A stretch of 64,000 nt of DNA, taken from NCBI GenBank assembly GCA_964035545.1, contig OZ037766.1, positions 33,087,773-33,151,772 of the forward strand, given 5' to 3'. Of this stretch, positions 26,591-39,864 are shown in pieces. Position 1 is the stretch's first letter. Each line of letters starts with the position of its first letter. Source of the stretch: Bugula neritina. Lineage: Eukaryota > Bryozoa > Gymnolaemata > Cheilostomatida > Bugulidae. The notes under the pieces were generated by a model. That model made no database searches and was not told the DNA's origin. It saw only the letters and a list, made by a program, of their open reading frames with translations. Made by a program: the position numbers and the translations under genes.

Positions 26591-26840
26591 CTCCTTCTGT
26601 TATTATGTAATACTATTGTTATTCCTGCTACTCTGACTCAATATACTGAAGTAAAGTTTATACTTCCTATATACTTCTCATATGTGTGATATGTTTATAT
26701 AGAAACCAGTCACATGACAATTGATAAACTCAAGACATGATAAACAGAGCAGATATTTACAGAACCAGAGATATTAGGAGCAGGAAACAGAGTCCTGGAT
26801 ACAAATGTGTTTTAGTTGGGTGTCTGACATGCTGTCTGGC

Positions 26841-27016
26841 AGTGTATCAGTATGTCAGTATGTTAGTATGTTAGTGTATCAGTATGTCAGTATGTTAGTA
26901 TGTCAGTATGTTAGTATGTTAGTATGTCAGTATGTTAGTATGTTAGTATGTCAGTATGTTAGTATGTTAGTATGTCAGTATGTCAGTATGTTAGTATGTC
27001 AGTATGTTAGTATGTT
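26841..27016. repeat. 8-bp microsatellite upstream of gene D
   Basis: About 22 units of GTTAGTAT/GTCAGTAT, upstream of exon 1b. Confidence 0.85.
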
Positions 27017-29009
27017 GTGTGTTTATCATATTGTGACTTTTAAAGTGACATTTGCTAGTAAATATTTATATAATTTTAAACTTATATATTTATTTTATAT
27101 AATCAGAAGCTGACCAAAGGTTTGCTGACAGTAAACCTAGACCTGAGAAGACATGGACTAAGCTACAACATCTGGTACTGAGTATGTTATGTAGAAAGTA
27201 GGGAAGGAATTTGTGTTGTGATTGAATTACATACACTGATTGAAGACAGACTTTGTGTCAGATTTCTAGTTATGGTGAAACATCTCACCTGATGATAAAC
27301 ATATGTTGACCTTGACATGTGAAAGATAGAGTATAGAGGACTTTGTCATATAATATAATCTGTATTCAGGAGGTAAATCATTCATCTAGTAGTGAATTTA
27401 GTGCAGATGTACTGACATATATAACATACAGTGTATAATATACATCCACAGAATATTAACTATTGTTAACAAAGTGTTAAAATGCATAGATGTAACTTGT
27501 TAATATTATCCCCAGGAATGATTGTTGATAACTTAATTGAATCAGAAGACCTGGATTATCACTGTATTTATACATGTTTAGTTTATTAAGGTGAAGGTGT
27601 CAAATATTTATTCAATCATGTACAGGTGTAAATAATTTGATTCAATTTAACTCCAAAATGTTCCAATAATTATCAGAATCTATCACAGCTGAGACTTGTT
27701 AGACTAGCATGTTGGTAAATAAGTATTCTGTGTAAAACAGCTACAATATGTTATTCAATGTTCTTTAGCTATTAGTTCCTATATATAGTCACTTATGTAT
27801 ACAACATGGCTATGTGTGCATACCATATGATGTAATGTAATTTGATATGAGAATAAAGTTTCTGATAGATCAAAGGATAAGATAAATATTTGCATTAAAC
27901 CAGTTTAAACAGGATTCATGTCATGTGACAGACATAGCCTGTGTTCTATAATCATCTTACTAAAGACAGGCATAGCCTGTGTTTTATTATCTTATTAAAG
28001 AAAAATATAATAGCAGTTGTAGGCATCAGTTCTATGTCATTAGAACACAGTTTATATCTGTGACTCCCAAATGTTTATTGTTCAATGTTTTATGTATAAA
28101 CTTTAATACTGCGTGCGTTTATTTTATTGAAACCTCAAATTTCAACTCCTAAATATTTAACTGAACTGTACATATCATGCCAGATGTTTCTCTGTTTACT
28201 GCAGTGTTGATTTAACACAGTTTGCTTTCCAGCTCCCTTTACCATCACAAAGTATATCAATATTATGTATTTCTATACTATCTGTAATTGCCTGTGAATG
28301 TAGTATATTTAATTCAGTTTAGTTTGTTATAGAAAGTGATACTTTCCTAAACCAATCAGATGTTAATATTCAACTAGTCAGTATTATTAGGATACATAAA
28401 CTGACACAAAGAAGTAATTCAACAGGAAACTAGTGGAGCATTTTTAACACTGACATTCAGCAAAGACAATTTAACCACATGGTAGTATTATGGACAATTT
28501 AATCATGATGGTAGTTTCATGGGTATACAAACCAAAGTTACTTTTTGACTCTTTATTGATTCTCATATCAAAAACAAGTTCTGTGAAAGGATACCAGTAT
28601 TATATACTAAGTCATAATATTCTACATATATAGTGAACAATACAATATTTTTACAATAGTATAATTTGTTGTTAAAGCTAATTAAGTATAAAAACAAGCC
28701 TTCAATTTGAATTATTCACATCGTCTACTTTTTTACATGCTGAGTAACTCACTTTAAATATTCACCGAGAAATGCAAAAAAAAAAGGTGAGTTTGATGTA
28801 GTTAAGGTATGCATTGTACTTTTGTTAGTATACATGCAGCTGCTAAAATGAACTCATATAATAGTAAAATATTTGGCAGAAAGCTTAGAGCTATTTATCA
28901 AATGATTTAGTTCGTTTTTTATATTAATCTTTTGCTGCGTATGTAAGCCATGTTCAACTGATGTCTCCAGTGAAAGTTAGTGACAGAAGTCATTATGACA
29001 GAGTTGTAT

Positions 29010-32000
29010 CTAGCTACAGAGGTCATTGGCAGAGTTGTATCTCAGTGTTTTATCAGCACATGTAGAGACCAGCAGAAAGTGTATTCTCTCTCCTCTCGCA
29101 TTTGGTCTAGCTTCAACAGTCCTGGAAAATATACGGTACAGTAGAAGTCTTAAGACACAATAATATAATATGGTAACAGTGACAACTAAAATCTAATATT
29201 ATACATTTTTACAGAATTGTATTTCCTATTTTATTTTTGTAACTTAATTGTGTATTTTACTATGAAATTATTAGCTGTTCAACAAAACTATAGAGAAAAA
29301 CATTAGCTACCTGTGTAACTTCATAAAAGGACACTTTAGGAAACAGGCAACTCACCTATTTCTGGGTGCCTGAAACTTAACATTTGAGTATTCTGTCTCG
29401 TGACCAACCAGTCTCTCTCTCAGTTCCTCTCTTAGTTTATCAGGAACTTCCTTAGTGACTACAGAGAAGGTCTTGTCAGTTGGCCAATAGACTGTCAGCT
29501 CATTATTCTTACACGTATACCAAGTTTCTATCTCAGAAGACATGTTGCAGTCTAAACAAAATACAAAAATATTCTATTGTAAATAGCGATGACATTATTT
29601 TATTTACAAACAATAATACAACAACAATAAACTTACCATGAGCACAGATTGTTTGAAGGTGTCTCTTTTGCTGGGATATGGAAGGTATCAGGAACTCTCT
29701 GTTGTATGCATTCTTTACAAGCATACAAGAAACATCATATCTACTCACAAACATCAGTCTCCTTACTATCGGTGATTCTGTGTGTAAATATAAATAAAAC
29801 AAGGAATATAATATAACCTTTGTTTATAACGCAAAGTATATAACAGCATGAACTTATATAATTAAAACTTATAATATGCTAATAAATATATCAACATTGT
29901 ACCACATGGTTACTCAATTCTTCATCTTAGCAGAAGCTCTATAATTTTGACTTATTTTATTTGGGTTTTGCTCAGATATATTTGTTGAATCGACCTAATA
30001 GGTAAAGTAAATTAAGCTTAAAGTTGAGGAAAATACATTTTCATTTAAGTTTATTAAAATCATGACTTACTCAAAACATTGATGTTGTAGACAGAACACT
30101 GTTTGAGGAACTTGTGACTTCCTTCAGATAGATATGCTGTGTAGGAACATCCTGGTAAGATGTATGTAGTTGTACTCTGTCCTGGATCCAAGTATACAGT
30201 CACATTATGTGGCTGGCAGATACCTGAAACAGTATGTTGAAAAGAATTTCCTGACTATAATAAACTTACTTAGAAGTTGACATAGATAAATACTCATAAA
30301 TTGGTTTTTGGGTAAACTTAATTAGTAGATACAGTGTGTTCACATGCAAATATTTGCAATACAGTAGCTAAGTTCTAATGAGACATAATTTACAGACATT
30401 TAGATGTAGCTTTGATTGATTATAAAATGATTTAGTATGTATTCTATGTATATTTAGTCTATGTATATGTTTGCTATGTACTTGCCACTCAACTTGTAGA
30501 TACTTCTCCACATACCAACATACACATCCTCTCCTACTTTCAGTATAGACAATGGCTTGGCTGGTAATTGAGAGCTGATTGTACAGGAAGTCTCTCCATC
30601 AAAACACACAGGACCTACTTGTTTATTATTCAAATCTAACAGTCTGAGTATTCTATTATTATAATCAGCAACAAGATACATGTTGTACCCAACTCTTGTT
30701 ATTCCCTTAGGCCATGAAAACCTGGATGTATTGAAACTTCCATCAACATAACCAGGAGATACTGAACCTGCTAGTTTAATGTTTATAACAGATCCATCGT
30801 CACCCCAACTGACCTGAGATATGTAATGGTTATTACTCACTAGTAACTTGTTGTCAGCCCAAACTATATTCCTAGGGTATCTGAAACCTGAGTTAATAAC
30901 AGTACTCAGTTCTCCTGTGTGAAGGTCTACAGATCTCAGTGCATGATTAAATTCATCAGTAACTAACAACCTGTCTGGGTTTCTAACATCTATCTCAATA
31001 CTATCAGGTCCATCTAGTCTACCAGTATCACCTACTCCACCCTCAACATACCCTGCTATACCACATGTCCCTGCTAAGGTATGTAAGCTGTTATCTACTC
31101 GGTTTAATATCTTAACACAATGCTGGGGATAAGCTACTACAGCTACATGAGTTTTGTTTACTTGTTTAAACCCTGTAATAAGACTATTTTGAATAATTGC
31201 AAGAATTGTAGGAGTTGTTCCATCTGTAGTTTGAAGGTATTCCCAGGTACTAAACATAATACTCCCATCATCTCTGTACAGGTCCAGCTCCATGTGGTAA
31301 ATGCCCTTTTCAGTGCTGAGGAATAGTTCTGGTTTGTTGAATGAAACACTGAAAGTAAGTTAAACTGGTTCAACCATTACGGAGTATAGGAATGTTTTAT
31401 TTTTGACTAAAATTCATTCAAACGAAATATAATATAATGTGTTGTTATTCAAGATCACTCAATACCTTAAGTTGTAATAAATGTGTGTGTATCAAGTGTA
31501 TCAATTAGTCTCATTATTATCTTAGTGTTTTTCTAGAAGAATTACGGCCTTCTTTGTCTAACTTAAACTTTATGCTTTGCTTCATTTTCAGCCAAAAATG
31601 TTTTAACATCCAAAAATATATATAAGTTTGCTTCTATTGAAATTTATAGGCTACTGTCTAAATTGCTTTGCTTATAGTGCATGTTTATAAATTTAAGTGT
31701 TTAAAAATGTGTTACATTAAAACTGTAATCAAACAATAAATTTTAGTCAATAAACTTGGGCCCAGGGAATGGGCTGTAGAAGAAACAGGGGTGGAGGGAG
31801 GAGATGGTAAGAGAGAAAGTTGAATAATCACAGAGCAAACAAAAGGTGACTTTACCTTGAGGTGTGACAATCCATCAGTTTAAAGAGTGCTACTAGAATC
31901 TAAAATATAAAGTGATGTCATCTGATTACAAATAAATGTCTACTTCACTTTTGTACACAGCAAGATACAGGAAACAATGACTCCACTGCTTTCTCAACAA

Positions 32001-32719
32001 AATATTTCATTATATTGTGTAACAATTATTTCTTCTAAATCTAATAACAGACACTTATAGTAGTCATAGCAGGTGTATAATTATGTGATGTAATAATTAG
32101 TTATAATAATCAGTTATAATAATTAGTTATAATAATTAGTTATATATACTATAAATAAATACTTACAACCAATCTAACGCTCTTTTATAATAATATAGTG
32201 TGTATATATATTATTATATAGCACAATGTAAACTACATAGTATTTTGTATAGTGTGTATACATATTATTATATAACACAATGTAAACTACATAGTATATT
32301 GTATAGTGTGTATACATATTATTATATAACACAATGTAAACTACATAGTATATTGTATAGTGTGTATACATATTATTATATAATACAATGTAAACTACAC
32401 AGTATATTGTATAGTGTGTATACATATTATTATATAATACAATGTAAACTACATAGTATATTGTATAGTGTGTATATATATTATTATATAATACAATGTA
32501 AACTACATAGTATATTGTATAGTGTGTATACATATTATTATATAATACAATGTAAACTACACAGTATATTGTATAGTGTGTATACATAGTTTATTCATAA
32601 ATTTAATATAAAGAATATATACCATAGGCTACTATATATAATATCTAAATATAATATGAATAATATCTCATTGTATGTATTCAGATACTCACAATAATGT
32701 ACAAATACTGTCCCATCAT
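29010..32719 (-). CDS. Secreted NHL beta-propeller protein, copy E
   Basis: Complete seven-exon model on the minus strand: 32693-32719 (MMGQYLYII), 31856-31899, 30486-31348, 30071-30223, 29637-29777, 29356-29551 and 29010-29121, about 511 residues. The exon 3 donor is GCAAGT, not GTAAGT, so intron 3 is a GC-AG intron. The full C-terminus is open. NHL variants include NSLITG, VAYP, CGIAG, an extra residue in GDTGRLDGPDS, FSWPKG, AKPLS and MWRS. Exon 4 has CSVYNINVL with FLKQ in place of FFIQ. Secreted; function unknown. Confidence 0.8.
32195..32587. repeat. 54-bp minisatellite, copy E
   Basis: About seven units of the 54-base repeat in intron 1. Confidence 0.9.
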
Positions 32720-32976
32720 CTCCTTCTGTTATTATGTAATACTATTGTTATTCCTGCTACTCTGACTCAATATACTAAAATAAAATAAAGTTTATACTTC
32801 CTATATACTTCTCATATGTGTGATATGTTTATATATAAACCAGTCACATGACAATTGATAAACTCAAGACATGATAAACAGAGCAGATATTTACAGAACC
32901 AGAGATATTAGGAGCAGGAAACAGAGTCCTGGATACAAATGTGTTTTAGTTGGGTGTCTGACATGCTGTCTGGCAG

Positions 32977-33230
32977 TGTATCAGTATGTTAGTATGTTAG
33001 TATGTCAGTATGTTAGTATGTTAGTATGTTAGTATGTTAGTGTATCAGTATGTCAGTATGTTAGTATGTTAGTATGTTAGTATGTTAGTATGTCAGTATA
33101 TTAGTATGTTAGTATGTTAGTATGTCAGTATGTTAGTATGTTAGTATGTCAGTATGTTAGTATGTTAGTATGTCAGTATATTAGTATGTTAGTATGTTAG
33201 TATGTTAGTATGTTAGTATGTTAGTATGTT
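32977..33230. repeat. 8-bp microsatellite upstream of gene E (longest)
   Basis: About 31 units of GTTAGTAT/GTCAGTAT, the longest version of this upstream repeat. Confidence 0.85.
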
Positions 33231-34154
33231 GTGTGTTTATCATATTGTGACTTTTAAAGTAAGATTTGCAAGCAAATATTTATATAATTTTAAACTTATA
33301 TATTTATTTTATATAATCAGAAGCTGACCAAAGGTTTGCTGACAGTAAACCTAGACCTGAGAACACATGAACTAAGCTACAACATCTGGTACTGAGTATG
33401 TTATGTAGAAAGTAGGGAAGGAATTTGTGTTGTGATTGAATTACATACACTGATTGAAGACAGACTCTGTGTCAGATTTCTAGTTATGGTGAAACACATC
33501 ACCTAATGATAAACATATGTTGACCTTGACATGTGAAAGATAGAGTATAGAGGACTGTGTCATATAATATAATCTGTATTCAGGAGGCATATAATTTATC
33601 TAGTAGTGAATTTAGTGCAGATGTACTGACATATATAACATACAGTGTATAATATACATCCACAGAATATTAACTATTGTTAACAATGTTAAAATGCATA
33701 GATGTAACTTGTTAATATTATTCCCAGGAATGATTGCTGATAACTTAATTGAATCAGAGCACCTGGATTATCACTGTATTTATACATGTTTAGTATATTA
33801 AGGTGAAGGTGTCAAATATTTATTCAATCATGTACAGGTGTAAATAATTTGATTCAATTTGACTCCAAACTGTTCCAATAATTATCAGAATCTATCACAG
33901 CTGAGACTTGTTAGACTAACATGTTGCAATAACTTGGTAAATAAATATACTGTGTATGACAGCTACACAGAGAGAAATATTAGTGTTAGAGTGAACATTA
34001 GCTGACAACTAAAACAGCTCGTTTTTTGGCTCCTAAATTGACCAGCAGTGAATAGAAATTAGTGTCAGGTACTGTTCACAGTGAATAGTATGTTAGATCA
34101 ATGTTAGTATAAAGAGTTGTGAAGTTGATTCTTTGTATTTATCACAATGAGCCA

Positions 34155-34390
34155 AGTTATGTTCAATGGTGATCTTATATATGTTTAATAGTGATCTTAT
34201 TTATGTTTAATAGTGATATTATATCTGTTCAATGGTGAGCTTATATATATTCAATGGTGATCTTATTTATGCTCAATAGTGATATTATATATGTTTAATG
34301 ATGATCTTATTTCTGTTCAATGATGATCTTAGATATGCTCAATGCTGAACCAAGTTATATTCAAAGCTGAACTTATAAATGTTCCATGCT
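34155..34390. repeat. Degenerate ~24-bp tandem repeat inside the transposon
   Basis: About ten degenerate units of the type GTTCAATGGTGATCTTATAT, in the subterminal part of the 7.2-kb element. Subterminal repeats of this sort often bind transposase; that role is inferred here. Confidence 0.65.
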
Positions 34391-34708
34391 GCTCTAATTT
34401 TTGTTGGAAATAAGCTTCTGCAAAAATTATTACTGATCACTCTGAACTAACTTGTCATAACTTCTAATCAGTGTGAGAGTATAGTAATGTGGATTTTATT
34501 GTATATGATAGTTGAATATAAGAAATGCAACAAAAAATAACTTTTAAAGATTAAGATAAGAAAAAAAACATGAAAATAATATTATACATTTGCAGAATTT
34601 TTCTACGACTCTAAATTCAGTTAACTTTTTTCAATATTAGCAGAACCTGCTAAGAACATAGTGTGTGCCATTACATTCTTGCTCTGTAGTGTAGTGATAA
34701 CCAAGCAG

Positions 34709-34767
34709 TTGTGGTGTGTAATGGTTAGCGCACTTGTGTGCAAGTCCGAGGTCTGTGATAGTAACCC
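34709..34767 (+). mobile_element. tRNA-related fragment in the transposon
   Basis: Contains GTGTGTAATGGTTAGCGCAC followed by CTTGTGTGCAAGTCCGAGGTC, a tRNA-like D arm and anticodon arm. The B box region is degraded. It belongs to the same broad class as the elements in copy D intron 3. Confidence 0.4.
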
Positions 34768-34930
34768 AAGTACAGGAGGGGGAAGTTTTATAACTAATTC
34801 CAGCGGTTAGTGAAGTGTGGTAGTACTCCGAGAAGAGTTGAGTGGTCAGGGAAACTTGAAGTAGTAGTATAAAAAAGGTAGCTGAGTTCTTGAAAAGTGG
34901 GTAAGGTGTAGTGTCGAGAGCACCCAGTGA

Positions 34931-34992
34931 CGCTTGCAATGTAGTGGTGAGTGCGCCTGCTTGCAGGCTGAAGGTCTCAGCATGATTCAAAG
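34931..34992 (+). mobile_element. Second tRNA-related fragment in the transposon
   Basis: Contains GTAGTGGTGAGTGCGCCTGC followed by TTGCAGGCTGAAGGTCTC and a decayed B box (ATGATTCAAAG). Its anticodon-arm equivalent (GCCTGCTTGCAGGC) folds as a 5-bp stem with a 4-base loop, like the copy D elements. Confidence 0.4.
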
Positions 34993-35439
34993 TTTTGTAG
35001 CGGTCAAATTCTTTTTTGTGCTCCTATGCAGCATCTTTGAGTGCATGTTCTCAAAAAATGTTATGGGATCTACAACAAAAGATAAAAGTTGGGTAATATT
35101 TAAACTGTATTAGTATGAACAGTAAAAATTTAGTTAAGATATACAATCACAAGCAGCGTAAATAAATTAAGTTCAACTTTGAAGAAGCTGAAGTCTAAGG
35201 CCAAAACTAATAGTATAGTATCAATGATGTTAGCTATGAATCTTTCAGCATATTTTCAGCACCATCGTACCAATCGTTTGACTCTGAATAACCACACAGG
35301 CTTTGGCAAACTTATGATCATTATGTTGCGTAGGGTTTGGGTTGGTTTGAGCTTATCAAAATTTAGTAACAATTTTGGCCATCATTTTTATTTTACTTCT
35401 TTCTTAATTACAAATGCAAGAGCTGTTGGGCATAATTAG

Positions 35440-35500
35440 TTTAGTTAATAGAAGCTTCTCTGCATTAAAATTATCTCAAAATGTCAGTGAACCACAATTT
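35440..35500 (+). pseudogene. Possible transposase relic
   Basis: The plus-strand reading NRSFSALKLSQ resembles the RSFSALK-type motif at the C-terminal end of hAT-like transposases. It lies in a short open stretch with stops on both sides and nothing else supports it. If real it may be a separate decayed element inside the larger one. Confidence 0.2.
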
Positions 35501-36095
35501 AAGCTAGATTCAGCGTTTTATATGGACCCCTCATATCGAGATAACAGATATTGATAAGTTTCAGTATGTCTATAAATTGAAAAACAAATAAAGTACTACC
35601 AAGAAAGATATTGCTACTTAAACACGTTTTTATATTTAATTGTGCTGTGCAAAGACAAATAAAAGAATAAACTGGTAGCAAGGAAGTTAATAAAAGATTT
35701 TGCCAACTTTGCCAACTCACCACTAATATTGGCATTTTGGTACTTAGCTATAAGACAAGAAGCTAGCTTGGCAGCTGCTTAAGGCTAATAACTACTTGTA
35801 GGCTGCTAAACTGCATTATTAACAATACTTCTACAATGGGGGGGGGGGGGAGAATTCAAATTAATGAATTTAGCACAACTTGCTAGAAGGTGAAGTGGAA
35901 ATAAAACGCTAAATTTTTTGAAAATAGATTGTTACAGGAAAACTCGTATCAAATTGATATAGGAATAGAGTAGTTTGGGAAATATCAGTCAATGTGGTCT
36001 CTTAAAAGTTATAGTTGCACAATTAATTCAATTATCTGTCTACAGCAATAGTCATACTGTCATTGTGATATAAAATGACAAATGATTGAGCTTAC

Positions 36096-36210
36096 CTTTT
36101 GCTGCAATGACAACTTCAGTTCCTAACTCTGAAAGAAAGTGATCATCTTCTATCTCTGAGAGGTAGCTGCAATCTTTACCCATTTGATGAAATGATTCAA
36201 TGTTTTCCAT
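36096..36210 (-). CDS. Possible first coding exon inside the transposon
   Basis: A minus-strand ATG opens 38 codons beginning MENIESFHQMGKDCSYLSEI, rich in acidic residues, and ends exactly at a good GTAAGC donor in phase 1. Composition and the clean donor suggest a real first exon. I could not find a convincing second exon at lower coordinates, so the gene may be dead or its later exons may be divergent. Partial. Confidence 0.35.
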
Positions 36211-37248
36211 GTTGTGAAGTTGTTTGGAAGCACAAATTCACTGAATCTCAAAGCACAACCTCTTAGTCTGAGCCTCTGGTGTTCACTATGCCAGCAAAAT
36301 ATTTCTTCTGTCAATAGCCGTGAATGAAAACGATGTGCTGTTATGTAATAACCTTTGTTTTGCTCTTTCGATGCTTGGTAAGCCAGTTTCTTGCCTTTGA
36401 ATTACAATTTAAATATTTCTTTACTATAGCTCTGTTATGCAACATCTTCTTTTGTTCCACCAGGTAGTTTACACAAGTTACTTAGGCTTTTGAAGTGGTT
36501 CACCTGATCCACAATTGACTATTCAGTAGCTTGCTTCATTGTTAATTTTAAGCTTCTTGTTTAAAACACATTTGCTGATAACTGAGTACATTGAAGTTTA
36601 ATGGTGCATCTCCCCGATCTCTCTTTTACACACATTTTAAATTAGTTTGCTTTCCTTTCCATGAATGAAATTGACTAGTGAAGCCTAAACTACCCATGCA
36701 AGAGATATGTGCAGTTGAAGTTTTTTGTTGATAAATTCAACTTAAGTCTTTGATAAACAGAGTGGGGCGATGTTTAATAGTAGTCTGGTAACAAGCTATT
36801 TGAAAATGTCTTGGGTTCAAAAAAATCTACAAATCATAAACAGCTAGTAGGTTGAAGGAGTTTCATTTCACTTATATGCTCCCCAGTTAGGTTGTATTTT
36901 TTGTTTTGGTACTAAGTATTATATACCTATATACCCTTATATAACTTTCATATCGATTGCTAAACATAAATTATAACCATTAATATGATATATTTGCAAT
37001 AATATTTAAATTTTCCCAAATTTGTGTTGAAAAAAAGCATTAAATGCATTAATAATAACATTTTTTTCCAAAAAACAAAAAAATATAGAAAATGCAAAAT
37101 TAATAAGTTTATTCAGAGCAAAGAAATTTATTTCTGTGCCAATTATAAAAAGCAATTGACTCAAATTTATTTAAATACACATATATTTCAATAGTGTTCA
37201 AATAAATTGCATGTAAAATGTATAATTAGCATCTAACTGGGAAGCACC

Positions 37249-38133
37249 AATAGACCATGTAAAACTCAGCCAATCAGCGAAGTGTACCAGGTCAATGTCT
37301 TACCATTGTAACTGATATAAAATTCTGCAAGTTCAATTGCAAAATGCATGCTTCTAAAAGCTAGTTGTGCAACTTTTTTTTCATGCATTATTTAATTTCA
37401 TATCTTAAATTGATGACTCTTGAAATGATTTTTCAAAATGTCTAAATTAAGTGTTTATAAAACTCAATTAAAAATTGCATGTCTAGAAAAATGACCTGGT
37501 ACACTTTTGCAACTTAAGGCCAATTATTACATAACTGCCAGCTTAGTAGTTATTTGTTGTTGCAGCTTGAATGGGTTATTGTTTAGCATTGGAAGCTTGC
37601 AGTAAACATCTGTGAATTTGGTACATGACTTCGATTGGCTGGTTTTTGAATGGCCCTTTAGTATATGCATCTGGATGGCTGGGTAGTGTAAACTCCGCCT
37701 ACATCTAGCTAATGTACAGTAGCCAATCCACAGTAGTATTACAAAATTTCTGTTTAAGAAATAAAATATTCTGGTCATTTGTTTTGTACTTTACAATAGT
37801 AAATATTCTATTCAACTAGAATTTTATTGTTTGTAAGCCATGGGAACTACTAAGAGGTTAAATCAACCACCTATGCTGGTAATATTGTTGCTCGCAGTAA
37901 TAGCAAGTCCACACCGTATAAATATACACATAAGCTATTATGTGCAGCTTATGAATGCTGAAATGACCCCATTTCTTACTTTCAATTTGAAAAAAATTGT
38001 ATTACATATTCTGCCACTTCTGCATCAAGAATTTGTTTTCCTTTTAAATTTTGAAAATAGTAGTCAGTTTCTGCAGCAGTCAACTGCATTCACAATAAAC
38101 AACGTAAGCCTTCAAATAAACTATAAATATATG
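37249..38133. repeat. Left arm of an ~880-bp inverted repeat
   Basis: This arm is repeated in inverted orientation at 39865-40740 with only scattered differences. It begins AATAGACCATGTAAAACTCA. Apparent open frames in it occur in both arms and reflect the duplication; neither resembles a known protein. Confidence 0.9.
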
Positions 38134-38289
38134 AAATATTAGTGTGGAAACAATGTAATTTAGTTCTTGCTATGATGAAAAATTACAAGAATATTATATA
38201 AAAGCTAGATATAGATTTCTATATAATGGCACAGGTAAAAATAACACATTTTTACTTCAAATTCTAAATTTCATCAGTCACCAATGGTG

Positions 38290-38768
38290 GCTGTAGATTA
38301 CAGAGAGCACAGCAGACTATCATAATCATAAGGATGGTCAGTCCACTGAGCAAAATCCAACTCCAACCTTTCATTTGGGTTACCAACGCACTAAAGCATA
38401 TAATGTAAGACGCACAAAAAACAGTGGTTTTAATGAAACATGTGAAGGAAGCAAACAGAAAACGTTATCAACAGAGTCAGCTGATATAGAGCAACAGAAC
38501 TCATCTGACAGCCATCCTCATAGTCAGGCTTCATCAGAAGTAACTGAGTTACCAGAATCATCAACTACTTAGAAAAAATGATCTGCACATTCTATTGATA
38601 GACGAAAATCAAAAGTTGGAAGAAAAGGCTTAAAAAGTTCCACGTTTAAACAAAAAGCAACTATTGAAAAAGTAAAAGTTTTTAAAACTTTCACCACTAC
38701 AGATGAGCAAACTAAATTCTATACTGGAATACCTACACGTTTTCTATACTATTTTTTAGCAAGGTGAA
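38290..38768 (+). pseudogene. Truncated transposase-like relic between the inverted arms
   Basis: The plus-strand reading includes HLGYQRTKAYNVRRTKNSG, then a polar linker, two in-frame stops (38570-38580 region), then KVGRKGLKSSTFK and TTTDEQTKFYTGIPTRFLYY, ending at a stop. The TDEQTKFYTGIP segment resembles the conserved stretch just before the helix-turn-helix of DDE_Tnp_4-type transposases, the kind often joined to a THAP domain. No catalytic DDE part follows. A possible acceptor (ATTACAG) precedes the reading frame. Assigned by motif only. Confidence 0.4.
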
Positions 38769-38769
38769 A

Positions 38770-39864
38770 ATTATAATTTTCTTATTGCAAAGATAGACTA
38801 TGGTTTATTACAAATAAACAATGCAAGTCTCACTATGCTAAAATTTCTACATTGATTAAATTTGATGTGTAGTAAAACTGTCATTTTAATTAAATTTGTT
38901 GCAGTGTGAGTACATCATTCATACATTTTTTATTAAAGATGTTGTTTTATGTAAGATATTCATAAATACCGCAGTGGTCATCTGTATGCTTTGACTTATT
39001 TAGTTTAGGGTTTTATTTAAACAAGCAGCAGTCTTTTATTTGTGGCAAATTGACTCACTTTCTCCAGGAAAAGTAAATTGTTTTGACTTAAATTTTCCTT
39101 GGTTTATTTTAAAGCTTATCAAAAGTGGCCTCCTAATCTAATTTTTAGCTGAAACTAACTCAGTGTTCAAAACTAAAATGGCATACACTTGTTACTAGTT
39201 TCACTTATTCACAAACATTATTAAATGCTATTCTAGAAATAATATGGATTTGAATTAGTTATAGTATAATTATAAAATGAAGTAATAAGTGTTTGTCAAC
39301 ACTATTTGTTTAAACTCATAACTTCATTCAAAGCATGTATTCATACAACTAGCTTACCATGTACTGTTACAATATTATGTAACACATGTTGACACACATT
39401 ACATTCTGTTTGGATGGTGATATATTGGGTCAAGCCTTCAGCTAGCAGTTATTGAACTTCATAGTTGTTGCAAAATATAACTGAAGCTACTTACCAGAGG
39501 GTAAAAACTGCTGAATGAATACAAACTAAGCCCAAAATTTATTTAGCACATACATTATAATTTGAATCATAATTTAATTTTCATTCTTTATTTTCTATAT
39601 TTAGATTTATATGTCCGGAGATAAAAGTTCTCACTCTCAGAAAAAAGTTAACAAGACAAGATAAACTTTTATTGGCTTTGATGAAGCTGCGTCAAGGTTT
39701 ACAGTTTCAAATACTTGCTGACCTTTTTTATATCTCTAGATTGCTAGCAAGCAAAACTTTCAAAAACACATGAGATATTTTAGCAAGAGAACTGAACAAT
39801 CTAATAGTTTTTCCAACAAGAGAGAAGCTGAACATCCCTCTGAGTTTTCAAAGCCAATATGCTA
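38770..39864. other. AT-rich centre of the foldback element
   Basis: AT-rich spacer between the two inverted arms. I see no coding exon or repeat in it. Confidence 0.4.

Larger units (their letters stand above)
21300..28985. repeat. Tandem segmental duplication, copy D
   Basis: Fourth unit, about 7.7 kb. It differs by a unique stretch of about 1.35 kb in intron 3 (22640-23990) that carries two tRNA-related sequences. The upstream spacer (26592-28985) is of the usual kind and holds no gene. Confidence 0.85.

Noticed and set aside
26805-27113. Frame of repeated CQYVSMLV units
   Set aside because: It is the 8-bp microsatellite read through in one frame.
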